This document shows, one piece after another, positions 21,618 through 30,635 of a DNA stretch of 44,369 nucleotides. The notes below the pieces were generated by a model. The model made no database searches. It saw nothing but the letters and a program-made list of their open reading frames with translations, and was not told the DNA's origin. How positions within the stretch are numbered: position 1 is the first letter of the stretch; each line of letters opens with the position of its first letter. Source of the DNA: Bacteroidales bacterium (lineage in GTDB: Bacteria; Bacteroidota; Bacteroidia; Bacteroidales; UBA932); the NCBI GenBank assembly GCA_017398125.1, contig JAFQHE010000034.1:1-44369 (forward strand), in the 5' to 3' direction. The position numbers and the translations under genes were made by a program.

Positions 21618-24476
21618 CTATTGTCCAATAGGTTCACTAACCTTGTCCAAAAGGTACAATATTGATTTGAATGTTATTCCACTATGTTTAGACAATCCTA
21701 TCTCGCAGGTTCTGCTGCTTGAGTAGCCACTTGTGCATGGCTTTCCTGTGCCGTCTGCCAAACCGCTTGTCTGCTCTTTCAGTGCCCTTAATCCGTGACT
21801 GTTCAGCTGTGGTAATGTAAAGCCTCTGTCGCCGGCAAATCCACAGCAGTTGCTCTCTATTACAACCACATTGTTCGAGCACAATTTTGCGACATCATAC
21901 AGCATATTGTCTGTTCCCATCTTCTTTGTCGAGCATACGGCAAATACTGCAATCTTCTCGTCAGTAGGAGTAATCTTCAATCTCTTTATTAGATGCTCCA
22001 TTATGAAAGCCGACGGATCATACAGTTTCAATGGACCACCATCCATGTTTGAACGCATTGTGTAGAGGCATGGTGACATATCGCACAATATCGGATATTC
22101 ACCGCCGTTTGATGTCTTCATAAGTGCTGCTTCAAGCTGGTCTGAAGCTTTTTTGCCTGCCTCTACATAGCCTTTGCTTGAGAATGCCATGCCGCAGCAC
22201 AACTTGTTCAGATTATCGGGATATATAATCTCATAACCTGCCTTCTTGAGCAGTTTTTCTGTCTGACGGGTAATTTCAAGCTCCTTGGAGTAGCTTTTTG
22301 TTACACCCATACTTCTGGTTATACATGAAGGGAAATAGACCACCTTCGGTTTATTTGAATCAGAAATATTTGTTTCAGAAACCTTTATCTTATGTGCTCC
22401 CTTAGGGAAATATTCATTCCAAAGCGGTATCATGTTGCAACTCACCGCTCTTGCTCCTCTGGCCATAGCTCCAAACAACTGCTTGCCAAACAGAAGTCTG
22501 ACCCCATACGCAAGGTTAAGTCCCGCTCTCATTCCAGATGTAACCTTGTCCATATTTTTGGCAAGTTTTACAGCATTTGCTTCAGCTTTTGGCGAGTGGT
22601 TTGCGTGTCTGATTGTCTTGATAAGTTTTCCGGTATCAACTTTGACAGGGCATTTCATGGCACAAAGGCTGTCTGTAGCACATGTCTCTTCTCCCCAGTA
22701 ACTGTATTGCTTCTGCATCTCGGCTGCAATATGAGGAGCCTCTCCGCTTTTGCGCAATCTCTCCATCTCCCTGAAAGAAGCAACCCTCTGCCTTGGTGAC
22801 AGTGTAAGACCCTCAGCAACGCATGTTCCCTCACAGAAGCCGCACTCCATACATTTGTCAACTATATCATTGGTAGACGGACATGGCTTGAGATTTTCAA
22901 TATGGGCATTCTTGTTTGGATTGATTATTACTCCAGGATTAAGAATCTCTTTAGGATCAAACAGGTGTTTTACCTCCTTCATAAGTTCATAGGCCTGCTG
23001 ACCCCATTCAAGTTCTACAAATGGAGCCATATTGCGGCCGGTGCCATGTTCAGCCTTGAGAGAACCGTCATATTTTGACACAACCATGTTGGCAACGTCA
23101 TCCATGAATTTTTTGTAGCGTTCTATCTCAGCCTCTGTAGAGAAATCCTGGTTGAACATGAAGTGGAGGTTACCGGCGAGTGCATGGCCAAAGATTACTG
23201 CATCATCATATCCGTTCTCATGGAAAATTCTGCGCAGATCCATAGTGGCATCTGCAAGCTGTGGTACCGGGAAGCATACATCTTCAATGATTGCTGTAGT
23301 ACCTGTTTTCCTCATACCGGCAACGGTAGGAAGACACTCTTTCCTGATCTTCCACAATGTGGCCTGTTCCTTGGCATCTTTTGTAAATGCAAAAGGCAAC
23401 TCGGTGGCAATAGATGCAATGTTGGCAGTAATTGTGGCGATTTTTTGGTCAAGTTTCTCCTGATCCTCTGCATTGGCCTCAATAAGCAGACCACAGGCAT
23501 CTTCAGATACACTCTTCAAAAACTCAGGAACACCAGGGGCATTTTCTACCGATCTTATACTGGCTCTGTCTATAAGCTCTACGGCAGAAACAGGTTGTTG
23601 TTTAAGGATCTGTACTGCTTCGCATGCTGCCCTGATGGTCGGATACACAGCAAGGGCGAGAGCCTTGTTCCTGTTGTCCACAACAGTATTGTAGGTTACA
23701 TCCGCAATGAATGCAAGAGTGCCCTCAGAGCCAATTATAATGTGTTTGAGAATATCAAATCCCTCAGAATAGTCTACAAATGCATTCAGACTATATCCTG
23801 TGGTATTCTTGATTTTATATTTTTTTTCAATCCTCGCTTTAAGCTGTGGGTCTGCCGAAATCCTTTTGGAAATCTCCTCCAGTTTGTCAAGAAGGTTTTT
23901 ATGTGTATTCTTAAAACTCTCCCTTGACTCTTCACTGGCAGTATCAAGAACAGTTCCGTCTGCAAGGATCACTTTTATATCTGCAATTGTCTTGTATGAG
24001 TTTTCACTTGTACCGCAGCACATACCACTTGCATTGTTGGCTGCAATACCTCCAATCATGGCAGAGTCTATTGAAGCAGGGTCAGGACCGATTTTCCTGC
24101 CGTATGGAACAAGGAATCTGTTTGCATGACCACCTCTGATGCCGGGCTGAAGCCTTATCTTCAGTCCATTGTCAAGAATTTCATGCTCTTTGAAGCCGTG
24201 TGTCGCAATTACAAGTACCGAATCAGACAGAGCCTGTCCGCTTAGTGACGTTCCTGCAGCCCTGAAAGTTACCGGAATGTCCATCTCCCAGGCTGTTTTC
24301 ATTATGAACTCTATCTCTTTCTGGTTATTGGCTCTTATCACAATTTTTGGTACGAGTCTGTAAAATGATGCATCTGTACCAAATGCCAGAGTGCTTAGTG
24401 CATCATGCAACAATCTCTGTTTGGGTACAAGAGTACATATCTTTTCATAGAATATTTTGTATTTGCCGTGTAACAT
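21618..24476 (-). CDS. FAD-linked oxidase fused to Fe-S/CCG subunit (D-lactate dehydrogenase-like)
   Basis: 952-residue fusion of a GlcD-like flavoprotein with a GlcF-like iron-sulfur subunit, the layout of membrane-associated D-lactate/2-hydroxyacid dehydrogenases. The FAD domain has VTFRAAGTSLSGQALSDSV and GPDPASIDSAMIGGIAANNASG. The FAD-oxidase C-terminal domain includes HALAGNLHFMFN and EHGTGRNMAPFVELEWG. The 4Fe-4S motif CMECGFCEGTC is near residue 540, followed by CATDSLCAMKCPV. Two CCG motifs, CCGMAFSSKG (about 760) and CCGFAGDRG (about 876), end the chain. I start at ATG 24476, not 24551, because the longer form would overlap the upstream gene by 53 bases. Last gene of the leftward run. 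D-lactate is the likeliest substrate but not proven. Confidence 0.9.
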   Translation of the reverse strand: MLHGKYKIFYEKICTLVPKQRLLHDALSTLAFGTDASFYRLVPKIVIRANNQKEIEFIMKTAWEMDIPVTFRAAGTSLSGQALSDSVLVIATHGFKEHEILDNGLKIRLQPGIRGGHANRFLVPYGRKIGPDPASIDSAMIGGIAANNASGMCCGTSENSYKTIADIKVILADGTVLDTASEESRESFKNTHKNLLDKLEEISKRISADPQLKARIEKKYKIKNTTGYSLNAFVDYSEGFDILKHIIIGSEGTLAFIADVTYNTVVDNRNKALALAVYPTIRAACEAVQILKQQPVSAVELIDRASIRSVENAPGVPEFLKSVSEDACGLLIEANAEDQEKLDQKIATITANIASIATELPFAFTKDAKEQATLWKIRKECLPTVAGMRKTGTTAIIEDVCFPVPQLADATMDLRRIFHENGYDDAVIFGHALAGNLHFMFNQDFSTEAEIERYKKFMDDVANMVVSKYDGSLKAEHGTGRNMAPFVELEWGQQAYELMKEVKHLFDPKEILNPGVIINPNKNAHIENLKPCPSTNDIVDKCMECGFCEGTCVAEGLTLSPRQRVASFREMERLRKSGEAPHIAAEMQKQYSYWGEETCATDSLCAMKCPVKVDTGKLIKTIRHANHSPKAEANAVKLAKNMDKVTSGMRAGLNLAYGVRLLFGKQLFGAMARGARAVSCNMIPLWNEYFPKGAHKIKVSETNISDSNKPKVVYFPSCITRSMGVTKSYSKELEITRQTEKLLKKAGYEIIYPDNLNKLCCGMAFSSKGYVEAGKKASDQLEAALMKTSNGGEYPILCDMSPCLYTMRSNMDGGPLKLYDPSAFIMEHLIKRLKITPTDEKIAVFAVCSTKKMGTDNMLYDVAKLCSNNVVVIESNCCGFAGDRGFTLPQLNSHGLRALKEQTSGLADGTGKPCTSGYSSSRTCEIGLSKHSGITFKSILYLLDKVSEPIGQ

Positions 24477-24498
24477 AGCTGTAAAATTTAAGGCATCA

Positions 24499-26487
24499 TT
24501 ATAAATCTGCAACGATCTTCCTGAATGACTCCGGGGTGAGATTTCTTGCAATTACCCTGTTGTCGCTGTCAAGAAGATATATGACAGGAAGATTGCCCAG
24601 ATAATATTTGCTGTGCATATCTTCATTTCCAACCCACAAATTTACCCATTCAAAATGATTATCGGTAATAAATTTGCTCCAAACTTCCCTATTTTTGCAT
24701 ATATCTGCAGATATGAATTCAATTTCTTTCCCGGAGAACTCTTTTTGTATAGCATCAAGTTCTTCTGTGTCAGGCAGACATGAGTTGCATCCTGAATTGA
24801 AGAAACAGATGGCCTTATAGCTCTTTTTGAATGAATCCAAAGAGTACTGCCTTCTCTGGGAATCTTCAAATGTGATCTCCGCAGCAATATTTCCGGGCAA
24901 GTTCATTGAAAGTCTGCATAAATCATCTGCAATCCTCTCCAGATATGCTTTACTCCATAGCTCCCCTTTAGAAAGTATATGCTTTCTGGCCAAATGAATG
25001 GCTCCCTCAATATGCAGATAATTGTCGGAATACTTCAAGAAATTATACAGTTCTGAGACTATCTCTTTGAAGAGTTCAGGGCTTGTGGCACTGTTTGCCG
25101 CAAATTTTTCAATTGTGGCAGATATTTCATCGGCAGTACTTTTCTGACCGAAAATGTTTTTGAAAAATAGATGCAGGTCATCCTGATTCTGTTTGAGCTT
25201 GGATATGAGTTCTTTAAGAGCATTAACGCTCAAATCGCGTCCTATAATTGTTCCCTGATTGTCTATAAGGTATATCTGAGGTGTTGATATTACATTGTAG
25301 AGGAGATGAAAACCGCTTTCAAACTGCGGGTCTGCTACATTTAGCCAGTTTACAAACGGATTGTAAATGTTGAATTTTTCGTTTATGTATGATTTCCAAC
25401 GTTCAATGTAATCTTGTGTGTAAACGGCATAAACGTTTATTACACCTTGGTTGTAGCCATTTACAAACTCCACAAGTTTTGGAGTCTCAATGCGGCATGT
25501 AATACAGTCATCGGTATAGAAGTAGAGAATTGTATACTCACCCTGTGCTATGAGCTCCTTTAGTGAGACCTCTATTCCGCAAGTGTCTTGCATAATCAGC
25601 TCCTGAGCCTCCATTCCTACAAGAGATTTGCCGTTAAGCATTGTAAAAGTCTTCATTTCAAAGTCAAGACCGCTATATGGCACATTAAGTTTTCCATTGT
25701 TGAAGTACTCTTGTGCAATGTGGTATGCAACACTCTCCTGACCCATTACCGCAGGTTTGCTGAAGTATTTGAATGCTTCTGCAGCAATATATGGTTTTGC
25801 CTCTTCGCACGAAATGTCCAGTAACCGTTCAACTCCTGCTGTAACGGAGTCTGTGTGGTTATATTCTATTGATTTGAAGTATTGGATGATGAAAATCTGT
25901 CCAAAACGGGTTGACAATATTCGGGGATCAGAAAAGATTGAGCCGTAATCCGGTTTGTTGGAGTATCCCTCCATCATCCTGACAAACAAGGAACCCGGTA
26001 GTGATTCCACCGCCTCGGCACAAATCGAATCTACCATTCCTGTAACTTTGGCTGCATCTCCAATCTTATTCCATTGGTAGTTTACAATATTCTGGAATTC
26101 AATAAAAAGGGCATTTTCATGCGTGCCTTTGGTCTGTTTGCATCCATTGTTGCCAATCACTATATGCTCTTTGAAGTATCCCTCCTGTGAAACCAGAAAT
26201 TCAACATCTTTTGAACCATACTGAATGGTATATTCTCCGGGGGTAAGGTTACTTTTGCCAGAAAACCTGTAAATGCCCTTTCTGTCCGCTACAGCTGAGC
26301 CAACTGAAATCTTTTTCTCCCAGCTGTTAAGAAAGAGCACAGCGGTATCCGCCACGGCCTCGGTTCCAGTCGTAGCAACTCCCGCTGATTGTTCCTTTTT
26401 GACGGTAATTCTGTATCCATCCCTGGCGTATCCAAGAGTACAGATGAATACTAAAACCAATGTCGCCCACAACTGTTTCAGTGTCAT
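24499..26487 (-). CDS. Secreted protein with two thioredoxin-like domains, each with a CxxC
   Basis: Signal peptide MTLKQLWATLVLVFICTLGYA. Residues about 25-110 look like the beta-sandwich found before Bacteroidetes TlpA-like proteins (GIYRFSGKSNLTPGEYTIQYG). A helical segment follows. The first thioredoxin-like domain has YFYTDDCITCRIETPKLVEF (CITC, near residue 327) and the second FNSGCNSCLPDTEELDAI (CNSC, near 564). Most relatives I know have one redox domain; two with intact CxxC is unusual. Probably periplasmic thiol-disulfide exchange. The start at 26487 is chosen for the signal peptide; it begins one base after coaD ends. Confidence 0.82.
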   Translation of the reverse strand: MTLKQLWATLVLVFICTLGYARDGYRITVKKEQSAGVATTGTEAVADTAVLFLNSWEKKISVGSAVADRKGIYRFSGKSNLTPGEYTIQYGSKDVEFLVSQEGYFKEHIVIGNNGCKQTKGTHENALFIEFQNIVNYQWNKIGDAAKVTGMVDSICAEAVESLPGSLFVRMMEGYSNKPDYGSIFSDPRILSTRFGQIFIIQYFKSIEYNHTDSVTAGVERLLDISCEEAKPYIAAEAFKYFSKPAVMGQESVAYHIAQEYFNNGKLNVPYSGLDFEMKTFTMLNGKSLVGMEAQELIMQDTCGIEVSLKELIAQGEYTILYFYTDDCITCRIETPKLVEFVNGYNQGVINVYAVYTQDYIERWKSYINEKFNIYNPFVNWLNVADPQFESGFHLLYNVISTPQIYLIDNQGTIIGRDLSVNALKELISKLKQNQDDLHLFFKNIFGQKSTADEISATIEKFAANSATSPELFKEIVSELYNFLKYSDNYLHIEGAIHLARKHILSKGELWSKAYLERIADDLCRLSMNLPGNIAAEITFEDSQRRQYSLDSFKKSYKAICFFNSGCNSCLPDTEELDAIQKEFSGKEIEFISADICKNREVWSKFITDNHFEWVNLWVGNEDMHSKYYLGNLPVIYLLDSDNRVIARNLTPESFRKIVADL

Positions 26488-26488
26488 G

Positions 26489-26965
26489 TCAGATCTTCTT
26501 GTATTTATTGATATCCACTCCATTCGGGATAAATAGCGATGCATCTCCACCATGAATCAGAACATCCCTTACCACTGTTGATGAGACAAATGAGTACTCC
26601 TGGCTTGCCGGAATGAATACTGAGTTGATGTTCGGATCCATCTTTTTGTTAGCTTGTGAGATGACACTCTCAAGTTCAAAATCTGTTGTGGTCCTTAATC
26701 CTCTTATTATATAATTCACACCAAGTTTCTGGCATAATTTGATTGTCAGGCCGGTGTAGGTGCATACCTCCACATTCTCAAGATGGGCAGTAGCCTCCTT
26801 TATTATCTCAACTCTGGTGTCGGGATCAAAGAACCCTCCCTTCTTGGATGCATTGTATCCTACCGCAACAATCACTTTATCAAAGAGTTTCAATGCTTGC
26901 TCAAGAACATCATAGTGTCCTACTGTAAAGGGATCAAAAGATCCCGGAAAAATGGCTGTACGCAT
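26489..26965 (-). CDS. coaD: Phosphopantetheine adenylyltransferase
   Basis: Transfers AMP from ATP to 4'-phosphopantetheine to give dephospho-CoA, the penultimate step of CoA synthesis; cytoplasmic hexamer. MRTAIFPGSFDPFTVGHYDVL contains the nucleotidyl-transferase TxGH motif, and SFVSSTVVRDV is the second ATP signature. NYIIRGLRTTTDFELE is the conserved phosphopantetheine-side loop. 158 residues is standard. The start at ATG 26965 is set by homology; longer in-frame starts would run into the preceding gene. Confidence 0.96.
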   Translation of the reverse strand: MRTAIFPGSFDPFTVGHYDVLEQALKLFDKVIVAVGYNASKKGGFFDPDTRVEIIKEATAHLENVEVCTYTGLTIKLCQKLGVNYIIRGLRTTTDFELESVISQANKKMDPNINSVFIPASQEYSFVSSTVVRDVLIHGGDASLFIPNGVDINKYKKI

Positions 26966-26972
26966 AGTTTTA

Positions 26973-27437
26973 TTATTTCTGGCCAAAGACCATAAGATTA
27001 TTTCCGTTGCTGTCCTTGAATGTAAGAACACTGTCTTTAAGAGTGTATGACTTTACTTTCTCAAGTGAAGGAAGAAAGGCATTCTCAATGTGGAGATTCT
27101 TGCCACTCATTCTGGTTGAACCTTGAGGAATCAACTCAAGAGTGCAGTCATCATTCATGTTGTAGACTCCAAAATAGTAGTTGCATCCGGCAAAGCCGTT
27201 AAATTGGGTGCTGTCGGCAAAAGTGATGAACACAGGTTCTCCATTTTGTTCTGCCTCTGGTGCCGGAACCTCTGTAGAGTCAATGGTTATTGATATAAGA
27301 TTCCACCTGGTTCCCAATGTAATCTGCTCCATAACTTCTGTTGTATCGATTGCTCCGCTATTTTTTGTATTGTTTGCACATTGTGTAAAGGCAAATGTGC
27401 CAAATAGAGCGACTGCAAATAAAAGTAATTTTTTCAT
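26973..27437 (-). CDS. META-domain (DUF306) lipoprotein
   Basis: A short signal peptide MKKLLLFAVALFGTFAFTQC offers a lipobox-like end with Cys 20 as the probable anchor. One META domain follows: WNLISITIDSTEVPAPE, FITFADSTQFNGFAGCNYYFG, the STRMSG region and a closing TFKDSNGNNLMVF. The G-F-x-G-C-N-x-Y-x-G pattern is diagnostic. E. coli HslJ shares the domain and is linked to heat shock and novobiocin resistance; here the gene follows lon and ung in the same run, so a stress link is plausible but inferred. Start at ATG 27437. Confidence 0.87.
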   Translation of the reverse strand: MKKLLLFAVALFGTFAFTQCANNTKNSGAIDTTEVMEQITLGTRWNLISITIDSTEVPAPEAEQNGEPVFITFADSTQFNGFAGCNYYFGVYNMNDDCTLELIPQGSTRMSGKNLHIENAFLPSLEKVKSYTLKDSVLTFKDSNGNNLMVFGQK

Positions 27438-27456
27438 TATTATAATGTTGTTGAAT

Positions 27457-28125
27457 TTATAAACTCCAGTCAATTGGCTGTAAGCTTCTGGAAATGAGAT
27501 ATTCGTTGCATTTGGAGAAGTGTCGGCAACCGAAAAAGGCCCCCCTTGCCAGTGGTGACGGATGGGCCGCCTCAAGCACCAGATGCCGGTTGTGGTCTAT
27601 AAGATCCCTTTTGCTCCTTGCAAAGTTTCCCCACAGCATAAATACAACTCCCTCTTTTTGATCTGAAATTGCCTTTATTACGCTGTCTGTAAAGAGATTC
27701 CATCCGATATTGCTATGTGATGCAGCCTGTGCTGCCCTCACAGTAAGTACCGCATTGAGCAGAAATACTCCCTGATTGGCCCATGCTTCAAGATTTCCGT
27801 TCTTTTTTATGGTTATTCCTAAATCAGACTCTATCTCTTTGTAGATGTTTTTTAGTGATGGGGGAGGGGTGACTCCGTCGGGTACTGAAAAAGAGAGGCC
27901 ATGAGCCTGACCGGGACCATGGTATGGATCCTGTCCCAAAATCACCACTTTCACTTTGCTGAATGGTGTAAGCCTGAAGGCATTGAAAATAAGGGAGCCT
28001 GGCGGATAAATTGTCCGGCCATCTCCCTTTTCTTTATGCAGGAAATTCACAATTTTGGAAAAATACTCCTTTTCAAATTCTCCTTTGAGTACCTGTTTCC
28101 ACTCCTGTTCAATTTTTACATCCAT
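27457..28125 (-). CDS. ung: Uracil-DNA glycosylase
   Basis: Removes uracil from DNA in base-excision repair. Family 1 motifs are intact: VILGQDPYHGPGQAHGLSFSV (water-activating Asp in GQDPYHG), GVFLLNAVLTVRAAQAASH and the leucine/histidine loop AAHPSPLARGAFFGCRHFSK. 222 residues is normal. It starts nine bases after lon ends, so the two are probably cotranscribed. Confidence 0.96.
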   Translation of the reverse strand: MDVKIEQEWKQVLKGEFEKEYFSKIVNFLHKEKGDGRTIYPPGSLIFNAFRLTPFSKVKVVILGQDPYHGPGQAHGLSFSVPDGVTPPPSLKNIYKEIESDLGITIKKNGNLEAWANQGVFLLNAVLTVRAAQAASHSNIGWNLFTDSVIKAISDQKEGVVFMLWGNFARSKRDLIDHNRHLVLEAAHPSPLARGAFFGCRHFSKCNEYLISRSLQPIDWSL

Positions 28126-28134
28126 TTCTGTATG

Positions 28135-30540
28135 TTAAAAAATGTAGTCAAGTACATCTGCCATTGTGTTTACATATTTGAATGACAGACCTTTGATATA
28201 AATATCCTTTATATCTTTTATATCTTTTTCATTTTCTCCCGACAGCACAATGGTTTTGATGCCGGCACGTTTGGCTGCAAGAATCTTCTCCTTTATACCA
28301 CCAACTGGGAGCACTTTACCCCTTAGCGTCATCTCGCCAGTCATGGCAAGAGCCGATTTTACCATCTTGTTCTTGAATGCACTTGCCATTGCGCTCACCA
28401 TTGTTATACCAGCACTCGGGCCATCTTTTGGAATTGCACCCTCAGGAACATGTATATGCACATCCTTTTTCTGGAACTCCTCAGGATCAATACCAAGCAA
28501 CTCTGCGTGGGATTTTATATATTGGTACGCAATCATAGCAGACTCTTTCATTACATCACCAAGGTTTCCTGTGGTGGTAAGAGCACCTTTTCCCTCGCTC
28601 AAACTGCACTCTACAAAGAGAATCTCACCGCCCATTTCAGTCCACGCAAGACCGGTAACAACTCCTGGAGCTTCGTTACCCTTCTGGATGTCATGCATAT
28701 TTGTTGGCAGACCAAGTATCTCTTTGGCCTCCTTAGGGGTAATTGTTGCAGGAAGCTCCTCTTCCATTGCAATCCTTTTGGCAGTCGTGCGAGCAATTTT
28801 TGCTATCTGCTTGTCAAGTGTCCTGACTCCTGATTCACGGGTGTATTCATTTATAATGGTATCGATGGCAGCCTTGTTTATCTTCATCTGTCCAGCTTTA
28901 AGACCATGAAGTTCAAGCTGTTTGGGGATAAGATAATCTTTTGCAATATGATACTTCTCCTCAGCAAGATAACCGCTTACCGGAATCATCTCCATTCTGT
29001 CTTTCAGTGCCGGATGGATTGTGCTTATGTTATTTGCAGTTGTTATGAAAAGCACCTTTGAAAGGTCATAGTCAACATCGAGGTAGTTGTCATGGAAAGC
29101 TGTATTTTGCTCAGGATCAAGCACCTCTAAAAGAGCAGACGCAGGGTCGCCTTTGAAGCTGCTACTTACCTTGTCAATCTCATCAAGCACAATCACGGGA
29201 TTGGAATTTCCGCACTTTTTGATTGTGTCAATAATTCTGCCAGGCATGGCACCTATGTAGGTCTTTCTATGTCCTCTGATCTCCGATTCATCATGGAGAC
29301 CACCCAATGATATTCTGCCATAGCTTCTGCCAAGAGCTTTTGCGATGGATTTGCCCAATGATGTCTTTCCTACGCCCGGAGGACCGTAAAGACATATTAT
29401 CGGAGACTTCATGTCGCCTCGGAGTTTGAGCACTGCAAGATATTCAATTATTCTCTCTTTTACGCTCTCAAGTCCAAAATGATCTTTGTCCAGAATCTTC
29501 TGGGCATGTTTAAGATCCAGATTATCCTTTGAGATTGTGTCCCATGGAAGATCTACCAGAAAGTCAAGGTAATTAAGTTGTATGCTGTACTCCGGAGAGT
29601 TCGGGTTGCTGCGTTCAACACGCTGAATCTCCTTCTCAAAGGCTTTTGCAGCCTCTTTTGGCCATTTCTTATTGGCAGCTCTCTTTTTCAGTTCAATGAG
29701 ATCCTCATTGTTGCCGCTCATTCCAAGCTCTTCCTGAATTGTTTTAAGCTGGTTGTTGAGGTAGTACTCACGCTGCTGCTGGTCAATCTCACTCTTTACC
29801 TTCTGCTGTATATCATCCTTTATTTTAAGGATACTGATCTGTCTGTTTAGGACTTCAAGTAGTTTGTATGCACGCTTCTTGATATTGCCCTCTGACAACA
29901 AATCCATCTTCTCTGCCGGATCTTCTGTGTCAAGCCCTGAGGCAATAAAGTTTGTGAGGAACTCACAACCTTCAATATTCTTGATGGCAAAACCTGCCTC
30001 CTGAGGCATGTGGGGTGATAACTTCAGGATGGAGAGCGAAGCATCTTTGATGGCATCTGTTATTGCTTCCACATCAGAGTCATTTTTACTTGGATGTTTC
30101 TCTGTAAGGTACTCTACTGTGCCCAACAGATATGGCTCAGTCGCAATTATCTCTTTGAGCTGGAATCTCCTTATACCCTGCAGTATCACGGTTATGCCAC
30201 CGTCGGGCATCTCAATGATCTTCAGAATTTTTGCAGCTGTACCAACCTTGTACAGATCATTTATCTGCGGATCTTCTGTCTTGATGTCAATCTGTGTTAC
30301 AGTGCCAATTATCTTTGTTGACTTATAAAGGGCTTTGGTCAGCTTCAGTGACTTTTCCCTGCTTACAGTAATTGGAAGCACTGTTCCAGGAAAAATCACG
30401 GCATTTCTCAAAGCCAATATAGGTAATGTCTGCGGCAAATCTATCTCATCTAAATTTGAACTGCCATCAATATTCATCACAGGTAAAATATTTACTTCTC
30501 CACCTTCAATGGCATTCAGAAAAATCTTGGGAATCTTCAT
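28135..30540 (-). CDS. lon: ATP-dependent protease Lon
   Basis: Cytoplasmic AAA+ protease that degrades damaged and regulatory proteins. The LON substrate-binding domain begins LPQTLPILALRNAVIFPGTVLPI. A coiled-coil segment follows (QQREYYLNNQLKTIQEELG). Walker A is GPPGVGKTS near residue 385, Walker B VIVLDEIDKVS. The catalytic dyad Ser is near 708 (PKDGPSAGITMV) and Lys near 749 (GGIKEKILAAKRAG). 801 residues is typical. It leads the leftward run lon-ung-META-coaD-thioredoxin-dehydrogenase. No convincing heat-shock promoter is visible in the 95-base upstream gap. Confidence 0.97.
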   Translation of the reverse strand: MKIPKIFLNAIEGGEVNILPVMNIDGSSNLDEIDLPQTLPILALRNAVIFPGTVLPITVSREKSLKLTKALYKSTKIIGTVTQIDIKTEDPQINDLYKVGTAAKILKIIEMPDGGITVILQGIRRFQLKEIIATEPYLLGTVEYLTEKHPSKNDSDVEAITDAIKDASLSILKLSPHMPQEAGFAIKNIEGCEFLTNFIASGLDTEDPAEKMDLLSEGNIKKRAYKLLEVLNRQISILKIKDDIQQKVKSEIDQQQREYYLNNQLKTIQEELGMSGNNEDLIELKKRAANKKWPKEAAKAFEKEIQRVERSNPNSPEYSIQLNYLDFLVDLPWDTISKDNLDLKHAQKILDKDHFGLESVKERIIEYLAVLKLRGDMKSPIICLYGPPGVGKTSLGKSIAKALGRSYGRISLGGLHDESEIRGHRKTYIGAMPGRIIDTIKKCGNSNPVIVLDEIDKVSSSFKGDPASALLEVLDPEQNTAFHDNYLDVDYDLSKVLFITTANNISTIHPALKDRMEMIPVSGYLAEEKYHIAKDYLIPKQLELHGLKAGQMKINKAAIDTIINEYTRESGVRTLDKQIAKIARTTAKRIAMEEELPATITPKEAKEILGLPTNMHDIQKGNEAPGVVTGLAWTEMGGEILFVECSLSEGKGALTTTGNLGDVMKESAMIAYQYIKSHAELLGIDPEEFQKKDVHIHVPEGAIPKDGPSAGITMVSAMASAFKNKMVKSALAMTGEMTLRGKVLPVGGIKEKILAAKRAGIKTIVLSGENEKDIKDIKDIYIKGLSFKYVNTMADVLDYIF

Positions 30541-30635
30541 TCTTCTCTACTTTTAATGTCAATTTGTCAGTTTAACACTGGAAATATACCAATATTAACC
30601 GATACACAGATAAGTCAATCTCTATGCCAAAAAAA

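Noticed and set aside
23163-23927. 254-codon frame antisense to the FAD/Fe-S dehydrogenase
   Set aside because: Long only because of the codon bias of the real gene; cysteine-rich, no domain.
28250-28909. 219-codon frame antisense to lon
   Set aside because: Shadow frame; lon motifs on the other strand are complete.
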